Below, piece by piece: positions 1 through 5,272 of a stretch of 7,789 nucleotides of DNA (within the stretch, counting starts at the first letter, position 1; each line of letters opens with the position of its first letter). Made by a program: the position numbers and the translations under genes. Under the pieces are notes generated by a model, which saw nothing but the letters and a program-made list of their open reading frames with translations, ran no database searches and was not told the origin of the DNA. The stretch comes from an uncultured beta proteobacterium (GTDB taxonomy: Bacteria > Pseudomonadota > Gammaproteobacteria > Burkholderiales > SG8-39), in the NCBI GenBank assembly GCA_903868285.1, contig CAIPUP010000325.1:1-7789 (forward strand), given 5' to 3'.

Positions 1-2
1 GC

Positions 3-146
3 AATCCCCTCTATCCGCAGCAGCAGGCAGAGATCATGGCTGGTCGTATTGCCATGTCACAACGTTCTGCTGAAGCACCCGTTGGTCTGAGCCAGGTGGT
101 CATCGGCCCGGTCACGGCGCGTGAAATACACTGGACGAAGCAGTGA
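3..146 (+). CDS. C-terminal end of an unrecognised protein (5' end outside window)
   Basis: The frame is open from the left edge to a TGA at 144-146 and encodes about 47 residues, ending in EIHWTKQ. I do not recognise the family. The residues are a mix of polar and hydrophobic ones with no membrane segment or metal-binding motif. The stop overlaps the GTG start of the next gene in the sequence GTGA (143-146), the usual arrangement for translationally coupled genes. This is the main reason to believe the frame is coding. An internal ATG at 36 would give a 36-residue peptide, but a continuation of a longer upstream gene is more likely. No function is proposed. Confidence 0.5.
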   Translation, partial: NPLYPQQQAEIMAGRIAMSQRSAEAPVGLSQVVIGPVTAREIHWTKQ

Positions 147-1105
147 AGCCTGCGTCGGATTTCCGCGCCAAGCCGGTCCCTGGCGCCAGCAAGGCTGTGG
201 CTGACTTGCTGGACTTGCGACCCGGTCAGTCGCTCGAGCTGCTCAAGGCGCTGCACATCCTGACGCGCGATGGAAAGATCAATCAGGACAGCCGGCGCAA
301 GCTCAAGCAGGTGTATCACCTGGTGCAGTTCATCGAACCCTTGCTGCAGGCCATATGGACCGAGCAAGGCAGGCTAAATCTGGTTGATCACGGCGCTGGC
401 AAGTCCTATCTGGGTTTCATTCTGTATGACCTGTTTTTCAAGGCCCTGCCGTTGCTGGGCGCTGATGAAAGGCTTGATGCATTGCATTCGCCCGGTGCCT
501 GCGTGTGGGGTATCGAAACCCGCGCCGAGCTGGTGCAGCGTTCGCAGGCACTGGCAGTACAGCTGGGTTTCCCCGGCATGCGGTTTCTTAATCTCTCAGT
601 GGCCGAGGCGATGCAGTCCGCGCTGTTGCCAACGCAAGTCGATGTCGTGACCGCCTTGCACGCCTGCGATACCGCAACCGATGATGCAATCCGTTTTGCA
701 CTGGCGCGGCGTGCGCGACACATTGTGCTGGTGCCTTGCTGCCAGGCCGAGCTGGCTGCCGAGTTGCGAAAACAGAAAGCGCAGCCACCGGGTTTGCAGG
801 CGGGTGAAGACAGTGCCATGCGTTCACTGGCGCTGGCCGAGCTGTGGCGTCATCCGCTGCATACGCGCGAGTTCGGCAGCCATCTCACCAATGTGTTGCG
901 CTGCCTGCAGTTGGAAGCGCATGGCTATCAGGTCACCGTCACCGAGTTGGTGGGTTGGGAGCATTCGATGAAAAACGAATTGATCATTGCCACCGACCGC
1001 AAGCTGCCTGGCCGGCGCGCTGCGCAACATCTGACGGGTCTGCTGGCGCAAATCGGTCTGCCGCAGATGTCGCAGCGCTATTTTTTGCCGCAGGGGGCTG
1101 ACTGA
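143..1105 (+). CDS. SAM-dependent methyltransferase, METTL25/RRNAD1-like (Methyltransf_32 type)
   Basis: The 320-residue protein is probably cytoplasmic and transfers methyl groups from S-adenosylmethionine; the substrate cannot be read from the sequence. Residues 81-92 (VDHGAGKSYLGF) form the glycine-rich SAM-binding motif I, preceded by a helical N-terminal region. Residues 173-182 (HACDTATDDA) match the conserved His-Ala-Cys-Asp segment of the Methyltransf_32 family, and VPCCQ at 197-201 is the following strand and Cys pair typical of it. The C-terminal GWEHSMKNELIIA (271-283) is also family-like. Start: GTG at 143, with a GGA 8 bases upstream and a 4-base overlap with the preceding stop. 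The next ATG in this frame is well inside the protein. No signal peptide or membrane span is visible. Eukaryotic relatives are linked to RNA or protein methylation, but a bacterial target is not established here. The family call is firm and the role is open. Confidence 0.85.
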   Translation: MKPASDFRAKPVPGASKAVADLLDLRPGQSLELLKALHILTRDGKINQDSRRKLKQVYHLVQFIEPLLQAIWTEQGRLNLVDHGAGKSYLGFILYDLFFKALPLLGADERLDALHSPGACVWGIETRAELVQRSQALAVQLGFPGMRFLNLSVAEAMQSALLPTQVDVVTALHACDTATDDAIRFALARRARHIVLVPCCQAELAAELRKQKAQPPGLQAGEDSAMRSLALAELWRHPLHTREFGSHLTNVLRCLQLEAHGYQVTVTELVGWEHSMKNELIIATDRKLPGRRAAQHLTGLLAQIGLPQMSQRYFLPQGAD

Positions 1106-1132
1106 AGCATGGCATGATGCGGCCTCACCCGT

Positions 1133-1146
1133 TGCCGTGCTCGGCA
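1133..1146 (+). promoter_or_regulatory. Small hairpin next to the ribosome binding site of the 68-residue protein gene
   Basis: TGCCG and CGGCA (1133-1137 and 1142-1146) can pair around a TGCT tetraloop. The 3' arm abuts the purine-rich AGAGGAAG (1146-1153) that serves as ribosome binding site for the GTG at 1160. It could affect initiation, but a 5-bp stem in G+C-rich DNA is common by chance. Confidence 0.25.
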
Positions 1147-1159
1147 GAGAGGAAGTGCA

Positions 1160-1366
1160 GTGGCCAAACCCAATTTTCAGTTCGAAAAGCGCCAGAAGGA
1201 ACTCGAGAAAAAGCGCCGTAACGAAGAAAAACTGCGTCGCAAGCAAGAGAAGAAAGCCGCTGGTGTTGTCGATGATGGCGCGCAGGATGGCGCCGAGGCG
1301 CAGGGGCCGACCGATGCGCCGACCGCTGCGCCAGGGTCGAATGATGTTGCCCCGTCTGGACAGTGA
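1160..1366 (+). CDS. Small highly charged helical protein of unknown function
   Basis: This 68-residue protein has two halves. Residues 1-35 start with KPNFQFEKRQ and continue almost entirely in Lys, Arg, Glu and Gln, which predicts a single long charged helix or coiled coil. Residues 36-68 are rich in Ala, Gly, Pro and Asp and look disordered and acidic. There are no cysteines, no signal peptide and no membrane span. Start: GTG at 1160 behind AGAGGAAG. A start at 1137 belongs to another frame and would lose this composition. I recall short proteins with a similar PNFQFEKRQ-type N-terminus being left as hypothetical in other proteobacteria, but cannot verify this here. Its place between an RNA-type methyltransferase and a ribosomal pseudouridine synthase, plus the basic helix, is compatible with nucleic acid or ribosome contact. 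That is inference only. Confidence 0.7.
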   Translation: MAKPNFQFEKRQKELEKKRRNEEKLRRKQEKKAAGVVDDGAQDGAEAQGPTDAPTAAPGSNDVAPSGQ

Positions 1367-1396
1367 TGCCGCGCTGTTGTCGTTTTTTGTTTGCTC

Positions 1397-1422
1397 GCAG
1401 TCGTTGTTGTAGCAGTCGTTGT
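1397..1422 (+). repeat. Short direct repeat in the gap before rsuA
   Basis: The 11-base unit GCAGTCGTTGT occurs at 1397-1407 and again at 1412-1422, a 15-base period. It lies in the 73-base gap between the small charged protein and rsuA. The surrounding sequence is T- and G-rich (TTGTCG, TTGTTG units), so slippage in low-complexity DNA is the simplest origin. No function is evident. Confidence 0.5.
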
Positions 1423-1439
1423 CGTCACGGTGACCTGGC

Positions 1440-2147
1440 ATGACCCTGGATCGCATTCTGCAGTCGCAGGGCTTTGGCACCCGCAAGGGCTGCCGTCATT
1501 TGATTCGTGATGGCGAGGTTCGCGTCAATGGCGAACTCGTGACCGAGTTCGGCGCGGACATCAGTACCGACGGATTGCTGCTGGAGGTGTCCGGTGAGCC
1601 CTGGCAGTTTCGCGCGCTGGTCTACCTTGCGCTGCATAAGCCGGTGGATATCGAGTGTTCGCGCAAGCCCAGTCATCATCCCGGCGTACATAGCCTGTTG
1701 CCAGCGCAGTTTCTGGCGCGCGATGTGCAACCGGTGGGCCGTCTGGATCACGACACCACCGGACTGTTGTTGCTGTCGGACGATGGTGGCTTCATCCATG
1801 CCCAGAGTTCACCCAAGCGCAAGGTTCCCAAGACCTATGTCGCCACCACGCACGAGCCTGTGACCGAGGCGCTGCTGCTGCAACTCAATCAAGGTGTGAA
1901 ATTGCATGATGAGCCGCTGCCGATTGCCGGCAAGGCCAGGGCGCTGGCGAGTCATCAGCTGGAGATCATTCTCGAGCAGGGCAAATATCATCAAGTTAAA
2001 CGCATGCTGGCGGCAGCGGGCAATCATTGCGATGCGCTAATCCGCGTGGCCATCGGAGAATTGCGACTGGCGTCGCTGGCTCTGCAGCCCGGGCAGTGGT
2101 GTTATCTGGATACGGCTCAGCTGGCGCTGCTCAGGTCGGCTGACTAA
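1440..2147 (+). CDS. rsuA: 16S rRNA pseudouridine(516) synthase, RsuA family
   Basis: The protein has 235 residues; E. coli RsuA is of nearly the same length. It isomerises a uridine of 16S rRNA (U516 in E. coli) to pseudouridine during 30S assembly. Residues 1 to about 45 form the S4-like RNA-binding domain (TRKGCRHLIRDGEVRVNG). The catalytic domain contains GRLDHDTTGLLLLSDDG (100-116), in which Asp103 is the expected catalytic aspartate. KTYVA (131-135) and GKYHQVKRM (181-189) are further family motifs. The HQVKRMLAAAGNH segment and short C-terminus fit RsuA better than the longer RluB, RluE or RluF relatives. Start: ATG at 1440, preceded at 1429-1433 by GGTGA, which can pair with the 16S 3' end; no stronger AGGAGG is present. 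The small charged protein gene lies 73 bases upstream and the Bug receptor gene 34 bases downstream, with no visible terminator between. Confidence 0.88.
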   Translation: MTLDRILQSQGFGTRKGCRHLIRDGEVRVNGELVTEFGADISTDGLLLEVSGEPWQFRALVYLALHKPVDIECSRKPSHHPGVHSLLPAQFLARDVQPVGRLDHDTTGLLLLSDDGGFIHAQSSPKRKVPKTYVATTHEPVTEALLLQLNQGVKLHDEPLPIAGKARALASHQLEIILEQGKYHQVKRMLAAAGNHCDALIRVAIGELRLASLALQPGQWCYLDTAQLALLRSAD

Positions 2148-2181
2148 GGTTTTCTTTTCAATCTGTACGGAGAATTGCAGC

Positions 2182-3210
2182 ATGAACACAATGAAAGTTT
2201 TGATATCCCGTGTGTCTGCCTGTGCCCTGGCCCTGGGGGTGGCAGGTGCGGCAGGCGTTGCCCTGGCGCAGAGCAGCGCTTCGCCTGCAGGCTCGGCAAC
2301 CCAGCCCGGCGGCAAGCTGGTGCGCATCCAGAACGGTTTTCCGCCCGGCGGCTCGGCCGATGTGCTGACGCGCCTGATCGCCGAGCGCATGCGCGGCAGC
2401 TATGCCGCGAACGTGATCGTCGAGAACAAGCCTGGTGGTGGTGGTCGCACCGTGCTGGAGCAGGCACGCAGCGCCGAGCCCGATGGCAACACCATCGTGC
2501 TGACACCGACTGCCATGCTGACCATTTTTCCGCATGTCTACCGCAAGCTGGGCTATGACACCTTCCGTGACTTCACTGCCATCGGCAGTGGTGCCACCTT
2601 CGTTACTGCGATTACCGCTGGCCCCGGCCTGCCCGATAACGTGCGTAGCCTGAAGGAGATGCTGGAGTGGGCGCGTCAGAATCCCAAGTTGGCTTCCTAT
2701 GGTTCGCCGGGTGCGGGAACATCGCTGCATTTCGTTGGCACCATGCTTAGCCGCCTTGCCGGCAACAGCATGAATCATGTGCCCTACAAGGGCGCTGCGC
2801 CGATGGTGCAGGACCTGCTCGGTGGTCAGGTGCCGCTGGGCATGGTGCCGCTGGGTGATGCGGTTCAACATGCGCGCAGCGGCAAGCTGCGCGTGCTGGC
2901 CACCACCGGTCCGAACCGTTCGCGCTTCTTGCCTAACGTTCCCTCGACCCGTGAGGCGGGTTACGCCGATGTGCTGGCAGAAGACTTTTTCGCCCTGTTC
3001 GTGCCGGCCAAGACCCCGGCCGATGTCATCGAGCGGCTGGGTGTGGCACTGCGTGAAGCCTTGAAGAGCAACGAGCTGCAAGAGCGCATGACGCAACTGG
3101 GACTGGAAGTGCGTTCCACCACGCCGGCGGAGATGAATGCCATCGTGCGCAGCCAGTTCGACGCCTGGGCTCCGATCGTCAAGGCGTCCGGTTTCGCTTC
3201 GGAGGAATGA
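2182..3210 (+). CDS. TTT (Bug) family periplasmic substrate-binding protein, first copy
   Basis: This 342-residue extracytoplasmic receptor should deliver a small organic solute, usually a carboxylate, to a TctA/TctB membrane transporter; those subunits are not in the window. A Sec signal peptide is clear: basic start, hydrophobic core at 12-28, likely cleavage after VALA at about residue 29. Family motifs in order are NGFPPGGSAD (51-60, ligand loop with Asp60), VENKPGGGG (80-88), YGSPGAGTSLHF (173-184), HVPYKG (199-204), LLGGQVPLG (212-220) and VPSTREAGY (253-261). It differs from copies two and three: it lacks the usual YP-x-x-PV(R/K) entry to the first strand and has AEPDGNT instead of SPADGY, so it is a separate lineage rather than a recent duplicate. 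Start: ATG 2182, 9 bases after GGAG; the ATG at 2191 is a less well-spaced alternative. The next gene begins one base after its stop, which implies coupling. The ligand is unknown. Confidence 0.9.
   Translation: MNTMKVLISRVSACALALGVAGAAGVALAQSSASPAGSATQPGGKLVRIQNGFPPGGSADVLTRLIAERMRGSYAANVIVENKPGGGGRTVLEQARSAEPDGNTIVLTPTAMLTIFPHVYRKLGYDTFRDFTAIGSGATFVTAITAGPGLPDNVRSLKEMLEWARQNPKLASYGSPGAGTSLHFVGTMLSRLAGNSMNHVPYKGAAPMVQDLLGGQVPLGMVPLGDAVQHARSGKLRVLATTGPNRSRFLPNVPSTREAGYADVLAEDFFALFVPAKTPADVIERLGVALREALKSNELQERMTQLGLEVRSTTPAEMNAIVRSQFDAWAPIVKASGFASEE
3201..3205 (+). promoter_or_regulatory. Ribosome binding site fixing the GTG start of the lactonase-like gene
   Basis: GGAGG sits inside the last codons of the first Bug gene and 6 bases before the GTG at 3212. 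It decides against the longer in-frame reading from 3137, which would overlap the Bug gene by 74 bases and has no comparable site. Confidence 0.7.
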
Positions 3211-3211
3211 G

Positions 3212-4123
3212 GTGAGCGGCAGCACAGTCACGGCTGATTCGGGCCCGGATTTGTCGTCGATACACGACTACTCGATCTGGAGTTACTGCTACGCCCGCGG
3301 TCGCATTCCCACCGACATGATGGGTGGCTGTCCGATCTGCAGCAACCAGGGCATGACCGACATCCCGATGCTGTACACGCTGCTGGCGTCGGCGCCGGCG
3401 GCGGCCGAGCCGCGCATCATGCTGGTGGACTGCGGTTTTCGCAGCGGCGACTCGATGACCGGCAGCCGGTTCCAGAACATCGAGATGCCCGAGGCGGTGC
3501 TGGCCAAGACCGGCTTTCGGCCGGAGCAGGTCGACACCCTGATCCTGACCCATCTGCATTTTGATCACGCCGGTAATTTCGCCGCCTTCCCGAACGCCCG
3601 GCTGATCGTGCAGCGGCGCGAATACGAGCGCTGGCTGGAGGTGATCGCCAGCGTGCCCGACCTGTCGCTGGGCAAGCAGCACTGGGCGCTGTCGTCGATG
3701 GATGTCGAGGTGATCGGCCTGTTCCAGCAGGCGGTCAAGGACGGGCGTGTGACGCTGCTCGATGGTGATGCCGAGGTCGCTCCGGGCGTGTTCTGTCGCC
3801 TGGCTGCGGATACCCATACCTTCGGCTCGCAGTGGGTCGAGGTGAGTACGCCACAGGGGCCGTATGTCATTGCCGGCGATTGCGTGTACTGGTACGCCAA
3901 CATCGAGCGCATGTGGCCGCCGGGCTATATCCAGGGCAATCCCTGGAATCTGATGGCGGCCTATGAGCGCCTGAAGGCGGTGGTCGGGCCACAGCAACTC
4001 GAGCGCATCGTGCCCGGCCATGACATGCAGGTGTTCACCCGCCATCGCAACTGGCTGTCCGGATTGAATCCGGTGGCCGAGGTGCACCTGGCCGAGGGTG
4101 AGCCGTCACGCTTTCAGAGTTGA
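3212..4123 (+). CDS. Metallo-beta-lactamase-fold hydrolase, N-acyl homoserine lactonase-like
   Basis: The 303-residue protein from the GTG at 3212 has no signal peptide, so it is cytoplasmic. The two-metal site of the AiiA/AttM lactonase branch is complete: THLHFDHAG gives His114, His116, Asp118 and His119; DTHTFG gives His202; AGDCVY gives Asp223; PGHD gives His270. The branch hydrolyses lactone rings, best known in acyl-homoserine lactones, but this large subfamily is mostly uncharacterised and other lactones or esters are equally possible. The N-terminus (YSIWSYCYARG, then NQGMTDIPMLYTLL) is subfamily-like but carries an unusual CPIC motif (Cys40, Cys43), with another Cys at 26. The gene begins one base after the first Bug gene and ends 12 bases before the second, so it is embedded in a transport unit. 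This argues for a role in metabolising the imported solute rather than for quorum quenching. Fold certain, substrate uncertain. Confidence 0.85.
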   Translation: MSGSTVTADSGPDLSSIHDYSIWSYCYARGRIPTDMMGGCPICSNQGMTDIPMLYTLLASAPAAAEPRIMLVDCGFRSGDSMTGSRFQNIEMPEAVLAKTGFRPEQVDTLILTHLHFDHAGNFAAFPNARLIVQRREYERWLEVIASVPDLSLGKQHWALSSMDVEVIGLFQQAVKDGRVTLLDGDAEVAPGVFCRLAADTHTFGSQWVEVSTPQGPYVIAGDCVYWYANIERMWPPGYIQGNPWNLMAAYERLKAVVGPQQLERIVPGHDMQVFTRHRNWLSGLNPVAEVHLAEGEPSRFQS

Positions 4124-4125
4124 CC

Positions 4126-4132
4126 AGGAGGG
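4126..4132 (+). promoter_or_regulatory. Strong Shine-Dalgarno sequence for the second Bug gene
   Basis: AGGAGGG lies directly behind the lactonase stop and 3 bases before the ATG at 4136. It is the best match to the consensus in the window, though its spacing is short. It supports the AT-rich ATG start over the TTG/GTG codons at residues 27 and 28. Confidence 0.6.
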
Positions 4133-4135
4133 ACT

Positions 4136-5185
4136 ATGAAAATTATCGTAAGTTATTGTTTTAAATGGTTTTTTTGTAAGTCGTCCCGGATTGGTGCCAG
4201 GCCGGCGGCAACCTTGGTGACGCCGCTGCTGGGTTCGTTGCTGGGTGCGTTGCTGCTGCCGGCGCTGGCGTCGGCGCAGGCGGCGCGCAGCTACCCCGAG
4301 CGTCCGGTGAAGGTGTACATCGGCTTTGCCACCGGCGGTCTGCCCGACACCGTGGGACGGCTGGTGCAGCAGAAGCTGGCCGATAAGTGGGGGCAGGCGG
4401 TGGTGATGGAGAACCGTCCCGGTGCCGGTGGCATTCCGGCGGCCGAGCTCACCGCCAAGTCGCCAGCCGATGGCTACACCCTGCATATCTCGGACAGCTC
4501 GGTGATCTCGATCAATCCCTACGTCTATCCCAAGGTGCCCTATAGCGCCAAGAATTTCGAGGCGGTGTCCATCGTGGCGCGCTCGTCGCTGTTTCTGGCT
4601 GCCAACAGCAAGGTCGAGGCCAGCTCGCTGCGTGAATTGATCGCGCTGGCCAAGGCCAAACCGGGTCAGCTGTCGTATGGATCGTCGGGGGTGGGCACGC
4701 TGCATCATCTGGGCATGGAGGCGCTGAAGATGGCCTTTGGTCTGGACATGGTGCATGTGCCGTACAAGGGCACCGGACAGTCGGTGCCGGCGATGATCGG
4801 CGGGCAGGTGGGTCTGGTGTATTCGGCCTATCCGTCGCTGGCGGCCTATGTCAAGGATGGCCGGGTGCGGCTGCTGGCGGCCAATTCCCGTACCCGCTCG
4901 TCTTTTGCCCCGGAGGTGCCGACGGTGGCCGAGCTGGGTGCGCCGGGCTATGACTTCGCTCCGACCATTGGCTACTTCGCCCCGGCCGGTACGCCGCGCG
5001 ACATCATCAACAAGGTATCGGCCGCCATGGCTGAAGTGGTGCGACAGCCGGATGTTGTGCAGCGCTTCGCGGGTCTGGGCATCGAGCCAGTGGGCAGCAC
5101 ACCCGAGGAGCAGGCCGAGCAGTGGCGCTCGGATGCCGAACGCTTTTCGCGCGTCATCAAGCAGGCCGGAGTGCGGGCGGAATAA
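4136..5185 (+). CDS. TTT (Bug) family periplasmic substrate-binding protein, second copy
   Basis: This 349-residue receptor has the standard Bug layout: YPERPVKVYIGFATGGLPD (53-71, ligand loop ending in Asp71), MENRPGAGG (91-99), SPADGYTL (109-116), YGSSGVGTLHHL (181-192), HVPYKG (207-212), IGGQV (221-225) and VPTVAELGAPGYD (261-273). The signal peptide is long: the hydrophobic core is at 27-46, with cleavage probably after ASA at about 47, and a 26-residue N-region precedes it. That N-region begins MKIIVSYCFKWFFCK and is encoded by 45 bases with only 9 G or C, unlike everything around it. Two aromatic-rich, Cys-containing stretches at this position are odd for a Sec N-region. The strong AGGAGGG supports the start, but the mature protein would be the same from a later TTG or GTG. 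Copies two and three share more motifs than either does with copy one. The ligand is unknown. Confidence 0.88.
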   Translation: MKIIVSYCFKWFFCKSSRIGARPAATLVTPLLGSLLGALLLPALASAQAARSYPERPVKVYIGFATGGLPDTVGRLVQQKLADKWGQAVVMENRPGAGGIPAAELTAKSPADGYTLHISDSSVISINPYVYPKVPYSAKNFEAVSIVARSSLFLAANSKVEASSLRELIALAKAKPGQLSYGSSGVGTLHHLGMEALKMAFGLDMVHVPYKGTGQSVPAMIGGQVGLVYSAYPSLAAYVKDGRVRLLAANSRTRSSFAPEVPTVAELGAPGYDFAPTIGYFAPAGTPRDIINKVSAAMAEVVRQPDVVQRFAGLGIEPVGSTPEEQAEQWRSDAERFSRVIKQAGVRAE

Positions 5186-5260
5186 GGCCGCGCGACGCTC
5201 CGCCAGGAAGTGCCGGCGGCCGCAAAACCACGGCTGGTTGCCTTTATGATCAGGCCTCTT

Positions 5261-5265
5261 GGAGG
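5261..5265 (+). promoter_or_regulatory. Ribosome binding site fixing the start of the third Bug gene
   Basis: GGAGG, followed by GGG, lies 7 bases before the ATG at 5273 and 10 before the in-frame ATG at 5276. It favours these over an upstream GTG at 5210, which has no such site and would put 21 extra residues before the signal peptide. Confidence 0.7.
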
Positions 5266-5272
5266 GGGATCG

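Noticed and set aside
3137..3211. Longer N-terminus for the lactonase-like protein
   Set aside because: It would overlap the first Bug gene by 74 bases, adds residues unlike the family start, and the GGAGG-GTG pair at 3201-3212 is much better.
2158..3231. A 357-codon open frame on the minus strand opposite the first Bug gene
   Set aside because: The plus strand encodes a complete receptor with a signal peptide and all family motifs; the antisense translation is low in hydrophobic core and matches nothing.
3179..4087. A 302-codon minus-strand frame opposite the lactonase-like gene
   Set aside because: The plus-strand product has the full metal ligand set; the antisense product is a His/Arg/Gln-rich shadow.
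3212..4123. A dedicated quorum-quenching lactonase
   Set aside because: The metal ligands fit, but the gene sits inside a receptor cluster with no luxI/luxR genes nearby, so acyl-homoserine lactone as the natural substrate is not supported.
5186..5221. GGCCGC/GCGGCC inverted repeat as a terminator after the second Bug gene
   Set aside because: The arms are only 6 bp, the loop is 24 bases and no T-run follows. It is expected by chance in this G+C-rich gap.
5245..5250. TATGAT as a promoter -10 element before the third Bug gene
   Set aside because: At a 17-base spacing the -35 position reads GCAAAA, with no TTGACA-like hexamer and no extended -10. It is too weak to annotate.
5210..5272. Longer N-terminus for the third Bug protein
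   Set aside because: The extra 21 residues would sit in front of a normal signal peptide and there is no ribosome binding site at 5210.
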